DNA of 64,000 nt from Actinokineospora diospyrosa (GTDB lineage Bacteria > Actinomycetota > Actinomycetes > Mycobacteriales > Pseudonocardiaceae). Where the stretch lies: the NCBI RefSeq assembly GCF_024171925.1, contig NZ_JAMTCO010000005.1, positions 248,001 through 312,000 of the forward strand, written 5' to 3'. The translations under genes were made by a program, and so were the position numbers. Positions 15,256-26,900 of this stretch are shown here, piece by piece. Under the pieces are notes generated by a model, which saw only the letters and a list, made by a program, of their open reading frames with translations, was not told the origin of the DNA and searched no databases. The number at the start of each line of letters is the position of its first letter. Within the stretch, counting starts at the first letter, position 1.

Positions 15256-17265
15256 GTGCCTGTTGACAGCCCTACCGAGACCCGGCGGCCCCGATCGGGT
15301 CTGGCTCCGCTGCTCGTGGTCGGCGGCTTGCTCGCCGCTCTCATCGGTGCGGCTCTAGTGGCTGCCTCGGGTAGCGACCGGTACCTGATCCAGGGGCTCC
15401 CCACACCGGACGCGTTCACCGAGCACGCGTTGACGGTGGTGCGGGTGCTGACTGAGATCGGTTGTGTCATCACGGTCGGTAGCCTGCTCTTCGCCGCCTT
15501 CTTGGTACCGCCCCAGAAGTCCGGTGTGCTCGACGTCGGTGGTTATGCCGCCGTGCGGATGGCGTCCTGGGGTGCCGTTGTCTGGTTCATAGGTGCGCTC
15601 GCGTCCGCGCCGTTCACCGCTGCTGATGCTGTGGGGCGAGACATCACCACGGTCTTGCGCGGGGACGTTCTGCTCCAGTTGGTGAGCACGCTGTCCCAGG
15701 CTCAAGCGTGGTTGCTGACCGCTGCGATCGCGCTCGTTGTCCTTGTTGCCACGCGGTTTGTGCTGACGTGGGGTTGGACGGTTGCCCTCTTCGTGGTCGC
15801 GGTGGTGGGCATCGTGCCGGTCGCGGTCACTGGGCACTCCTCTAGCGGTGGTCAGCACGACATGGCGACCAACAGCCTCTTGTTCCACCTAGTCGCTGCG
15901 GCTCTGTGGGTTGGCGGACTTGTTGCCCTGCTCGCGCACGGCCGTCGTCGTGCGGAGCATCTCGGGCTTGCCGCGAAGCGATTTTCCCAGGTTGCTCTGG
16001 TGTGTTGGATCGTCATGGCGATCTCCGGAGTTGTGAACGCTTGGGTTCGGCTCCCGCTGGGAGATCTCTTCACCAGTTGGTACGGCGGGCTCGTCTTGGC
16101 GAAGACGGCCGCGCTTCTCATCCTCGGTGTCTTCGGCTACCTGCAGCGGGAACGGGGAGTCCGCGAGGTAGTGGAGACCGGCAGCGGTCGCGCTCTTGCT
16201 CGGCTCGCCGCGATCGAAGTGCTCATCATGTTGCTCACTATCGGCATCGCGGCAGCGTTGGCGAGGACGCCACCGCCGGAGACCGGGGCAGCGGAACCGG
16301 GACGCGTTGAGCTTGCCTTGGGCTACCCCATCGATGAGGCGCCCACGTTGGGCAAGCTGCTCTTCGCATGGCGGTTCGACCTCGTTTTCGGCACCATCGC
16401 GATCGCGCTCGCCTTGGTCTACCTGCGCGGATTTCTGAAGCTGCGGGCAAAGGGCATCTCTTGGCCGGTGGGCAGGCTCGTATCGTGGCTCGCGGGGTGC
16501 TTTGTCATCCTCTTCGCGACTTCGTCCGGGTTCGGTCGGTATTCGCCCGCGATGTTCAGCATCCACATGGAAGCGCACATGATGCTGTCCATGCTGGCGC
16601 CCGTGCTGCTCGTCTTGGGCGCTCCGGTGACGCTGGCGATGAGGGCTCTACCGCCTGCGGGCAAGGACGCCCCTCCTGGAGCACGCGAGTGGCTGTTGGC
16701 GTTCGTGCACTCGCCTGTGTCGCGCTTGCTGACCCACCCGGTTGTGGCCCTCGTGCTGTTCGTCGGGTCCTTCTACGGGCTCTACCTGACTGGGCTGTTC
16801 GACTCGGCGCTGGAGGAGCACTGGGCGCACCTGGTCATGAACGCGCACTTCCTGCTCGTCGGCTACATCTTCTACTGGCCCGTCATCGGCATCGACCCCG
16901 CTCCGCGGCGGTTGCCCCACCTCGGCCGGTTGGGCCTGGTCTTCGCCTCCATGCCGTTCCACGCGTTCTTCGGGGTGATCCTGATGAGCACGCAAACGGT
17001 CATCGGCGAGCGCTTCTACCAGGGCCTCGGGCTGCCCTGGAACACCGATCTCCTCGCCGACCAGCGCCTCGGCGGTGGCATCGCGTGGGCGTCGGGGGAG
17101 ATCCCGCTGCTGGTGGTGTTGATCGCGCTGCTCGTGCAGTGGTCCCGGGCCGACGACCGCGAGGCCCGCCGCTCCGACCGCAGGGTCGACGAGGGCACCG
17201 CCGACGACCTCGACGCCTACAACGCGATGCTGCGCCAACTCGCCGAGGGCAAGCAGCAGCCCTGA
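15256..17265 (+). CDS. CopD-CtaG fusion: copper transport / cytochrome oxidase assembly
   Basis: Polytopic membrane protein of 669 residues. The N-terminal half (about 1-330) matches the CopD copper-import domain, with GHSSSGGQHDMATNSLLFH, HLVAAALWVGG and AKTAALLIL. The C-terminal half (about 350-640) matches the caa3-type CtaG domain, with SIHMEAHMMLSMLAPVLL, MNAHFLLVGYIFYWP and MPFHAFFGVILMS; the His residues probably bind copper. About 15 membrane helices. The tail is charged. The start is GTG 15256: TACCCT, a TANNNT -10 box, ends 6 bases upstream, so the mRNA may be leaderless. It probably delivers copper to the Cu centres of cytochrome oxidase or to copper homeostasis. Confidence 0.88.
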   Translation: MPVDSPTETRRPRSGLAPLLVVGGLLAALIGAALVAASGSDRYLIQGLPTPDAFTEHALTVVRVLTEIGCVITVGSLLFAAFLVPPQKSGVLDVGGYAAVRMASWGAVVWFIGALASAPFTAADAVGRDITTVLRGDVLLQLVSTLSQAQAWLLTAAIALVVLVATRFVLTWGWTVALFVVAVVGIVPVAVTGHSSSGGQHDMATNSLLFHLVAAALWVGGLVALLAHGRRRAEHLGLAAKRFSQVALVCWIVMAISGVVNAWVRLPLGDLFTSWYGGLVLAKTAALLILGVFGYLQRERGVREVVETGSGRALARLAAIEVLIMLLTIGIAAALARTPPPETGAAEPGRVELALGYPIDEAPTLGKLLFAWRFDLVFGTIAIALALVYLRGFLKLRAKGISWPVGRLVSWLAGCFVILFATSSGFGRYSPAMFSIHMEAHMMLSMLAPVLLVLGAPVTLAMRALPPAGKDAPPGAREWLLAFVHSPVSRLLTHPVVALVLFVGSFYGLYLTGLFDSALEEHWAHLVMNAHFLLVGYIFYWPVIGIDPAPRRLPHLGRLGLVFASMPFHAFFGVILMSTQTVIGERFYQGLGLPWNTDLLADQRLGGGIAWASGEIPLLVVLIALLVQWSRADDREARRSDRRVDEGTADDLDAYNAMLRQLAEGKQQP

Positions 17266-17266
17266 G

Positions 17267-17363
17267 TTATCCACAACCCCCACACCGCTCCACAGCCGCG
17301 CGCACCCCCTCGACCCGCACCCCGCCACCGGCCAAGCTGGTCCTGTCCGCACCACACGACAGG
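17267..17363 (+). promoter_or_regulatory. ssb leader: DnaA-box-like site and RBS hairpin
   Basis: TTATCCACA (17267-17275), identical to the consensus DnaA box, begins one base after the CopD-CtaG stop. CAAGCTGG (17333-17340) is a possible -10 region. A perfect 6-bp hairpin, CCTGTC (17342-17347) with GACAGG (17358-17363), includes part of the AGGAG Shine-Dalgarno sequence of ssb, so it could limit ribosome access. The arrangement resembles, in a decayed form, the modules at 39.8 and 53.8 kb. Confidence 0.4.
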
Positions 17364-17371
17364 AGCAGCAC

Positions 17372-17821
17372 ATGTACGAGACCATGATCACGTTGGTCGG
17401 CCGGGTCGTCGGCGACCCCACGCACCGCCGCTACGAGGAGAACAAGGACCTCGTCCGGTTCCGGTTGCACACCAAAGAACGCCGGTACGACCCCGACCAA
17501 CGCACCTGGGTCGACGTCAACCCGATGTACTTCACCGTGCACTGCTGGAACGCCCTCGGCGCCGCGGTGCGCAAGACCCTGCGCGAGGGCAACCGCGTGC
17601 TCGTGCAGGGCAAGCTCTACCTGCGCCAATACGAGGGCCAGGAGAAGCAGAAGCTCGACGCCCGGGTCGACGCCCGGGCCATCGGGGCCGACCTGATGTT
17701 CCAGGACATCACCATCGAGGACGTCGACCCGATCGACACCACCGCTTCCACGGCCACCACGGGCATCACTGCGGTCTCCGGGGCCGCCGAGCAGGTCTAC
17801 CCCGTCCAGCTGGCCGCGTGA
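17372..17821 (+). CDS. ssb: Single-stranded DNA-binding protein (Rv2478c type)
   Basis: OB-fold protein of 149 residues: MITLVGRVVGDPTHRRY, VRFRLHTKERRYD, YFTVHCWNALGAAVRKTL and EGNRVLVQGKLYLRQY. It binds single-stranded DNA. It lacks the acidic C-terminal tip (DDDIPF type) with which the main bacterial SSB recruits partners; the tail ends in VYPVQLAA. That and its position before ettA match the second mycobacterial SSB-like protein rather than the replication SSB. ATG follows AGGAG at 6 bases, within a hairpin. Confidence 0.88.
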   Translation: MYETMITLVGRVVGDPTHRRYEENKDLVRFRLHTKERRYDPDQRTWVDVNPMYFTVHCWNALGAAVRKTLREGNRVLVQGKLYLRQYEGQEKQKLDARVDARAIGADLMFQDITIEDVDPIDTTASTATTGITAVSGAAEQVYPVQLAA

Positions 17822-17882
17822 GGGGGTTTGCCGTGCACGCGATCAGGGCACGTCTGCGACCTGACGAGAACGGAGACCCGCG

Positions 17883-18140
17883 ATGCCCAACCCCAGCATC
17901 AAGGACGAGGAGCCCTACCGGGAGCTGCGCGAGCAGGGCGACTCCAAGGAGAAGGCCGCGCGCATCGCCAACGCGGCTGCCGCGCGGGGCCGCGACGAGG
18001 TCGGTGCCAAGGGCGGCAGGGCGGGCTCTTACGACGACTGGACCGTCGACCACCTGCGCAAGCGCGCCGCCGAGTTGGGCGTCGAGGGCCGCTCGAGCAT
18101 GTCCAAGAGCGAGCTCGTCCACGCTCTCCGCAACCACTGA
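17883..18140 (+). CDS. Small Rho N-terminal / SAP-like domain protein
   Basis: An 85-residue basic/acidic protein. The N-terminal half (EEPYRELREQGDSKEKAARI) resembles a conserved actinobacterial segment. The C-terminal half (WTVDHLRKRAAELGVEGRS-SMSKSELVHALRNH) has the helix-loop-helix of the Rho N-terminal or SAP nucleic-acid-binding fold. GGAG lies 7 bases before ATG. It sits between ssb and ettA in the same direction, so a nucleic-acid role is plausible, but its function is unknown. Confidence 0.8.
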   Translation: MPNPSIKDEEPYRELREQGDSKEKAARIANAAAARGRDEVGAKGGRAGSYDDWTVDHLRKRAAELGVEGRSSMSKSELVHALRNH

Positions 18141-18201
18141 CCGCCACCCGTCCCCCCGGTCGCGCTCAGGCGTGCCGGCCGACGCCTCTACGATCGCGAA
18201 C

Positions 18202-19878
<1,677 letters not shown>

Positions 19879-19893
19879 ACGGGGAGCGGCGAC

Positions 19894-22800
19894 GTGGCGG
19901 CCTGGAACGAGTTACCCGCGGCGAGCGCGGCCGAGTGCGCGGCACTGGTCGACTCCGCCGACCGGTTGCGGTGGAGCGCGCCGGAACTGGCGGTCCAGTT
20001 CGCCGCCCGCTCGCTGCGCTCCGGCGTCGCCGACGTCGCCACGACGACCCGGGCCCAGGTGCTGCTGGGCACCAGCCTGGTGCGCCTGGGCAGGCACGCC
20101 GAGGCGGTCGAGCCCGCGCTCACCGCGCTGCCCGCTGTCACCAGCGGTGGCCTGGTGGAGCGGGCGGCCGCGGTGCGCGTGGCGCTGGCCGCGTGCGCGC
20201 GGGTGCTCGGCGAGCCGTTGGCGGGCTGCGAACTGCTGCGGCCGGTGCTGCGGTCCACGACCGCGGCCCCGGCCACCCGGGCGCTGGCGTTGGGCCAGTT
20301 CGTCGCGTGCGCCGCGCACATCGGTCGCCGCGACGACCTGGAGGACGCCCTCGCCGAGGCCGACCGGTTGTTGGCCTCGGACGAGGCGCTCGGCCAGGAC
20401 GGGCGCAAGGTGGAGCGCGCGCTGCTGTGCGTGCGCGCCGCCTCGTACCACCGCCGCCACGGCGACACCGAGGCCGCGACCGACTCCGCGCGCGACGGCC
20501 TCGCCCTGCTCAACCGGCTCAGCGCGGTGGGTGCCGAAGGCGGGCTCGCCAGGGCCAGGCTCGTGCTGGAGATGGTCTGCGCGCTGCTCGACGACGGCGA
20601 CATCGACGAGGCGACCGTGGTGGCCGCGACGGTGCTCGGTGAGCCCGTCCGCGCGACCTCGGCGTTAGCGCTCGGCAGGCTCCGGCTCGCCATGGCCACT
20701 CGGGTCCACCTGCCGTCGGGGCAGGCCGACTACGGCCGCTCGATGCTGGTCGACGTCGTCCGGCTCGCCGAACGGCACGGCCTCGACTCGTTGCAGGCGG
20801 ACGCGTGGACCTTCCTCGCGCACGCCGAAGAGGAGGCCGGGCACCCCAGCGACGCGCTGCACGCGCTGCGGTCGGCACGCGCGGCCGAGTACCGGTACCT
20901 GCGGTCCACGGCGACCGCGCGCGGGCTGCTGCTCACCGAAGTCGGTGCGGTCCGCGACCCGGAGAGCGCGGTGTCGTTGCTGCGCGCCACGGTTCGACCC
21001 ACGGCCGCGGCGCAGGTGGCGACCGGGTCGACTGAGTCGACCGGGGTCGTCCGCGACGGGGCGGGCAAGCACGGGGCGAGCCAGGCGGGCGCGGTCCAGG
21101 GCAAGGGAACGCCCACCAAGGGTGTCCCGGTCAAGGGCGCCCAGTCGAATCGCGCCCAGTCGAGGAACACCCAGTCGCGGAGCACTCAAGCCAAGGGCCC
21201 CCAGTCGAAGGGAACCCAGGCCAAGGGGACCCGCGGCGGCAAGGCACCGGAGATGTTCGCCGTGACCTTGGTGCGGGTGTGGCCGAAGGGCACCGCCGAG
21301 CCGGTCGAGCCCGAGGAACCGCCGTTGCCGGTCGGTGGCGAGGTCACCCTCAACGCGCTCGCCATCCACGTCCGCGACCTCGCGCCCGCCGACGCGGAGT
21401 TGCTGCGGTCCGACCGCGGCGAGTTCGCCGTCCTGCTGCCGTCGACCACCCTCGCCGAGGCGGACGCGCTGGCCTCCGCGATCCGGGAGGCCGCCGCCGA
21501 CGCGCAGTGGCTCATCGACGACCAGGGTCAGGAACTGACGATCAGCACCGGTGTCGCCGCGCTGCCGGGCACCGTGGACGGGCCGCACGAGGGCATCGAG
21601 GCGCTGCTGCTGGCCGCCCGCGCGGCGGTGACGGTGGCGGAGCCCGCGAGCCCGGCCCCTGCCGTGCTGCGCCGCACCGACCGGCTCCGCCGGTCGCCGA
21701 CCACCGCCAAGACCATCCCGCTCACCGAGCAGCGGCGCGATTCCGGCTCGGTGTCGCGCCGCGCAAGTCGGGTCCCGGTCGCCGATCCACTCGCGGACGA
21801 CACACCGACGATCCCCGACATCGCGGCGGCGGTCGAGCGCGAACCCGTTGGCCACGCGCAGGCCGATCACGGGACGGATGAACCCGTTCTCGCTGGTCAG
21901 GCGGTTGACGATGCCGCGAGCCCGGCAGACGAGCACGCGGTCGGCGGAGGCGACCAGTCGCTGACCGATCGCCTCCGGGGTGGCCACGCGCGGGTCGACC
22001 ACGCGTCCGCGGACCGGTCGGTGATCGATCGAGCCCTGATAGATCGAGCCTTGATCGACCAAGCGCTCACCGACAGCGCGCTCAGCGATGACGTGCCCGA
22101 GGAACATGCGCCCGCCGAGAGCCCGCTCGCCGACCCGGTGACCGACGACCCGTTGACCGATGACGCGCCCACCATCCCGGCGCCGACCAGCCACCGCACC
22201 GCGGCCGACGCCCTCAGTCGGTCCACTGAGGACTCGCCGGGGGACTCGCCTGCGGTCGCGCGGGCGGAGCGGGTCAGCGAGCAGGCGGTCGCCGACGAGG
22301 CGCACCCGCAGCACCTCGGTCGGCGCGCCGCGCGCCGCGCCAAGGTTGACGACGCGGCCGTCGACGAGTCCACTGTGGACGACGCGGGGGTCCGGTCGGT
22401 GCTGAGCCGGTTCGGGGTCACCGCGGAGGGCGGCGGACGGCGCCGGGCGCCCGAGGGCGACGACTCGTACTTCGACCCCAACGCGCTGGTCGGCACCGAC
22501 CTGCCCGCGCCACCGATGCTGCCCGCGTCCCTGGAACCCGACGCCGACGACCCGCGGTGGGCGCGCTCGACGATCCCCGCGCCGCCCGAGCCGGACCCGG
22601 TGCCGCTGCCGCCGGACACCCCGCCCATCCCGGAGCCCGCCGAGCCCGACCCGATCCCCCCGGCCCACCCCGAGCCCGCCCCGCCCATCCCGACCCCGCC
22701 CACCCCGACTCCGCCCGGCCCGGCCCGGCCTGTCCCGACCCCGCCCAGCCCCAGCCCGCTCACCCCCGAGCTGCCGGAGGTTGAGCCCCCGGCGGGCAGG

Positions 22801-23625
22801 CAGGCCGCGCCGCGGTTGGTCGGGCAGGACAGCGGGGTGCGCGCCGCGGGCCAGGTGACCGTCGACCCCGCGGCCTCCGCGGACGACCGGCGGGCCATCG
22901 ACTTCGCCGCCCGGCTGCGCGGGTTGCCGCGCACCGTCTCGATCCCGCCCGAGTTGCCCGACGAGGTGGACGAGGCCGGTGACCTCGTCGACGCGGACCG
23001 GCCCGACCGGCCCGAGCAGGCTGAACTGCCCGAACTACCTACCCGGCGCAGGCGGACGCCGAGCGGGCGGCGGGAGCGCACCAACCCCAGCGGGTTGGCC
23101 GACCTCCTCGCCGAGGCGCTCGTCGCCTTCAAGGCCACCCAGCCGGACCGCCCCGCGGGCGAGGACCCGCCGAGCCCGTGGTCGGACGACTGGCCCAAGG
23201 CGCCCGGCGCGGGCGAGCCGGACCCGGTCGCCGACCCGCGGCTCCTGCAGGACCTGGTGCGCGCCACCGAGTTCCCCCGCGCCGACGCCGACGACCGGCC
23301 CGCTGCCCTCCCCGAACCGCAGCAGTCCATCGGCACCCAGGTCCAGCACTCCGGCGAACTCCGCAAACCGCGCGAGGAACCCGCCAAGACCCACCCGACC
23401 GGCGAGCTGCCCCGCTGGTCGCGGCTGTCGACCGAGTCGCACTGGCCCGAGCAGCCCGCCTGGCCGGGCCAACCCGCCGACGGCACGGGCTGGGCGGCCG
23501 ACGCCAGGGCCGCCGAACCCGGCGACCGCACCCGCTCGCGGCGCGCCGATCGCGCCACCCAACCCAACGTCCGCGGCAGGCACCGCTCCTCCGAGTGGGC
23601 CCCCGCGGACTTCGAGAGCGGCTGA
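19894..23625 (+). CDS. Large TPR protein with degenerate GGDEF domain and disordered tail
   Basis: A 1243-residue protein. Residues 1-360 are Ala/Leu-rich helical repeats of TPR type (ARAQVLLGTSLVRLGRHAEA). Residues about 390-450 are a basic low-complexity linker with repeated QSKGTQAKG motifs. Residues about 450-590 look like a GGDEF fold in which the signature is SDRGEF instead of GGDEF, so cyclase activity is doubtful. Residues 600-1243 are mostly disordered: acidic runs with ID[RQ]AL repeats, then a Pro-rich stretch (PPTPTPPGPARPVPTPP) near 890-960. GGGGAGCGGCG upstream supports the GTG start at 19894, 15 bases after the ettA stop. Possible scaffold or signalling role, not established. 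Confidence 0.75.
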   Translation: MAAWNELPAASAAECAALVDSADRLRWSAPELAVQFAARSLRSGVADVATTTRAQVLLGTSLVRLGRHAEAVEPALTALPAVTSGGLVERAAAVRVALAACARVLGEPLAGCELLRPVLRSTTAAPATRALALGQFVACAAHIGRRDDLEDALAEADRLLASDEALGQDGRKVERALLCVRAASYHRRHGDTEAATDSARDGLALLNRLSAVGAEGGLARARLVLEMVCALLDDGDIDEATVVAATVLGEPVRATSALALGRLRLAMATRVHLPSGQADYGRSMLVDVVRLAERHGLDSLQADAWTFLAHAEEEAGHPSDALHALRSARAAEYRYLRSTATARGLLLTEVGAVRDPESAVSLLRATVRPTAAAQVATGSTESTGVVRDGAGKHGASQAGAVQGKGTPTKGVPVKGAQSNRAQSRNTQSRSTQAKGPQSKGTQAKGTRGGKAPEMFAVTLVRVWPKGTAEPVEPEEPPLPVGGEVTLNALAIHVRDLAPADAELLRSDRGEFAVLLPSTTLAEADALASAIREAAADAQWLIDDQGQELTISTGVAALPGTVDGPHEGIEALLLAARAAVTVAEPASPAPAVLRRTDRLRRSPTTAKTIPLTEQRRDSGSVSRRASRVPVADPLADDTPTIPDIAAAVEREPVGHAQADHGTDEPVLAGQAVDDAASPADEHAVGGGDQSLTDRLRGGHARVDHASADRSVIDRALIDRALIDQALTDSALSDDVPEEHAPAESPLADPVTDDPLTDDAPTIPAPTSHRTAADALSRSTEDSPGDSPAVARAERVSEQAVADEAHPQHLGRRAARRAKVDDAAVDESTVDDAGVRSVLSRFGVTAEGGGRRRAPEGDDSYFDPNALVGTDLPAPPMLPASLEPDADDPRWARSTIPAPPEPDPVPLPPDTPPIPEPAEPDPIPPAHPEPAPPIPTPPTPTPPGPARPVPTPPSPSPLTPELPEVEPPAGRQAAPRLVGQDSGVRAAGQVTVDPAASADDRRAIDFAARLRGLPRTVSIPPELPDEVDEAGDLVDADRPDRPEQAELPELPTRRRRTPSGRRERTNPSGLADLLAEALVAFKATQPDRPAGEDPPSPWSDDWPKAPGAGEPDPVADPRLLQDLVRATEFPRADADDRPAALPEPQQSIGTQVQHSGELRKPREEPAKTHPTGELPRWSRLSTESHWPEQPAWPGQPADGTGWAADARAAEPGDRTRSRRADRATQPNVRGRHRSSEWAPADFESG

Positions 23626-23940
23626 TCGGCAGACCCGGCGCCGGTCCCGGTCCCGAGCGGGCAGCCGGTGTCGCGGGTAACGAATTGGGATTCGCGTCCC
23701 AGGGAGTGGACCTTCGGCGGAATTGCGCCAAATGGCGGGTGGCTGATCCGCGACACCGGGTCACCGCCAGGTGGACGGCGTGCCACGGTGGTCGGAACAG
23801 GGCGTTCCCACCTCGGAAAACACCACGTCACCCCGGGGTGGCCGGTGATCCCGACGTGCGGAAGCCGGGCCGGGCGGCACTAATGTGGGGGATGCATGCG
23901 GCACAGCGGCGTGCCGCCAAGCGTGGAGCCAAGGAACACC
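23626..23940 (+). other. Intergenic region upstream of gdh
   Basis: No gene is supported in these 315 bases. TAATGT (23881-23886) fits a TANNNT -10 box and would start a transcript near 23893, leaving a leader of about 48 bases before the gdh start at 23941. An in-frame ATG at 23896 could be a leaderless alternative that adds 15 residues. Nothing else stands out. Confidence 0.4.
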
Positions 23941-26900
23941 ATGACCTCGACTGGAACACCGCCCCGCACCGATGGAGCCGTCAGCGTCGACGGCTCGACG
24001 TCGGCGGGGCGGCCGGTCAACACCAGCCCGGAACAGACAAGAGACGACCTCATCGAGCGGGCCGCCCAGCAAGCGCCCGACATCGCGGACCTGATCCACC
24101 TGTACTTCCGCTACATCCCGCCCGAGGAGGTCATCGACGACGACCCGGTGGACCTCGTCGGCGCGGTGCGCTCGCACCGGCAGTTGGCCGAGCAGCGGGT
24201 CAAGGGCAGGCCCGCGGTGCGGATGCTCAACCCCGCCACGGCCACCGACGGCTGGAGCGCGGGGGGCTCCGTCGTGCAGATCGTCACCGACGACATGCCC
24301 TACCTCGTCGAGTCGGTCAGCGCCGAACTCGTGCGCCGGGGGGTGCAGGTCCAACGGGTGGTGCACCCGATCGTGGTGGTGCGCCGCGACCTCGCGGGCA
24401 CCCTCAAGGACGTGCTGCCCACCTGCGACGCGGCTGCCCCGCCGACCGACGCCTTCGCCGAGTCGTGGATGTACATCGAGGTCGACCTGATCACCGACGC
24501 CGATCGGGCGCGGGAGATCGAGAACGGCCTGCTCAGTGTCCTCAACGACGTGCGCGAGGTCGTTGAGGACACCGACAAGATGACCGGCACCGCACGGGCC
24601 CTCGCCGACGAGTTGGAGGCGTCCCCGCCCCCGGTGGACGGCGAAGAGGTCCACGACGGCGCTGCCCTGCTGCGCTGGCTGGCCGACGGGCACTTCACCT
24701 TCTTGGGCTACCGGCGCAATGAGCTGGTCAGCGATGAAGGCGACCACGCCCTGCGTGCCGTGCTCGCTTCCGGTCTCGGCGTCCTGCGGCAGGACAGCCT
24801 TGCCGCACGTAGCCTCACCGCCGGTCCTGACTCGGTGGCGCACGCGCTCGCTCCCCGCCTCCTCGTGCTCACCGAGGCCAGTGCGCCCTCGACCGTGCAC
24901 CGCTCCACCTACCCGTACTACGTGGGCGTCAAGACCTTCGGCGAAGACGGCAAGGTCAACGGTGAGCACCGGTTCCTCGGTGTGTTCACCGGCAACGCCT
25001 TGCACGAAGACGTCCTCGACATCCCCGTGGTGGCTCGCCGCGTGCGTGAGGTGATCCACCAGGCCGGCTTCCCGCTGGAGTCTTACTCCGGGCAGCGGAT
25101 GCTGGAAGTCATCCAGAACTGGCCGCGGGCAGAGCTGTTCTCCACCACTGAAGACGCCCTCTACGCCACTGCGACCGGGGTGCTCGCTCTAGCCGACCGG
25201 CGACGGCTGCGGCTGTTCCTGCGCCGCGACCCCTATAACCGGTTCTTCTCCTGCCTCATCTTCCTTCCCCGCGACCGCTACACCACGACTTCGCGCATCG
25301 CCATGCAAGAGGTGCTGCTCGACGAGCTCGGCGGCACCAACCTGGAGTTCAGCACGCGGCTGGGGGAATCGCCGCTGGCCCAGGTGTACTTCATCATCCA
25401 CACCGAGCCGTCCCGCGTGGTCGACCCGGACGCGCAGCGCATCCAGGAGCGGCTGACCGAGGCCGTGCGCGGCTGGGACGACCGCCTGGTCGAGGCCGTG
25501 TTCGCCGAGCAGCGCGAGCAGGCCGACTCGGGTTCGGCGTTGGGTCCGGAATCGGCCACTGAGCAGGGGCAGCGCTACGCCAGCGTGTTCCCGGAGGCCT
25601 ACAAGGAGGACTTCACCGCCGCGGAGGCGCTGGCCGACCTGCACCGGCTGCGCAACCTGTCCGGCGAGGCCGACCTCAAGATGTCGTTCTACGTGCCGCA
25701 GGGTGCTGTGGCGGGGGAGCGGCGGTTCAAGCTGTACCTGACCGGCGAGGGGATCACCCTGTCGCAGGTGCTGCCGGTGCTGCAGAACATGGGCGTCGAG
25801 GTCGTCGACGAGCGCCCGTACGAGCTGCGCCGCGAGGACGGCCTGCGCTGGTGGATCTACGACTTCGGTCTGCGGATCGAGCCCGCCGTCCTCGAGGGCC
25901 GGGACGCCGATCAACTGGACCGGCTCAAGGTCGATTTCCAGGAGGCCTTCGCCGCGATCTGGCGCAACGACGCCGAGCCCGACAGGTTCAACGCGCTCGT
26001 GCTGCGCGGTGGCCTCTCTTGGCGGCAGGCAGTCGTCCTACGCGCGTACTCGCGCTACCTACGCCAGGCAGGCACGCCGTACTCCCAGGAGTACATCGAG
26101 GACGCCGTGCTCGCGCACACGGGCATCGCTACCGCGCTCGTGCGGCTCTTCGAGGTCACCTTCGACCCGACGCTGTCGGAGGAGTCCCGCGCCGCGCAGT
26201 CGAGCACCAGGATCGCCGAGATCTCGGAGCTCATCGATGGCGTCACCAGCCTGGACGAGGACCGCATCCTCCGCAGCCTGCTGACCGCCATCAAGGCGAC
26301 CCTGCGCACCAACTACTACGTGCGCGACGCCGACGGTGCCGCCAGGCAGTACCTCGCGGTGAAGTTGGAGCCGCGCGCGGTGCCGGACCTGCCCGAGCCG
26401 CGGCCGCGGTTCGAGATCTTCGTGTACTCGCCGCGGGTCGAGGGCGTACACCTGCGCTTCGGTGCCGTCGCCCGCGGTGGGCTGCGCTGGTCCGACCGCC
26501 GGGAGGACTTCCGCACCGAGGTGCTCGGCCTGGTCAAGGCGCAGGCGGTCAAGAACGCGGTGATCGTCCCGGTCGGCGCCAAGGGCGGCTTCGTCGTCAA
26601 GCGCCCGCCCGCGGCGACCGGCGACCCGAGCCTGGACCGCGAGGCGTACCTGACCGAGGGCATCGCCTGCTACCGCATGTTCATCTCCGGCCTGCTCGAC
26701 CTGACCGACAACCTCGACGCCGGGCAGGTCGTGCCCGCCCGCGACGTGGTCCGCTACGACGCCGACGACACCTACCTGGTGGTGGCGGCGGACAAGGGCA
26801 CGGCCACGTTCTCCGACATCGCCAACGAGGTCGCCAAGAGCCGCGGCTTCTGGCTGGGCGACGCGTTCGCCAGCGGCGGTTCGGTCGGCTACGACCACAA

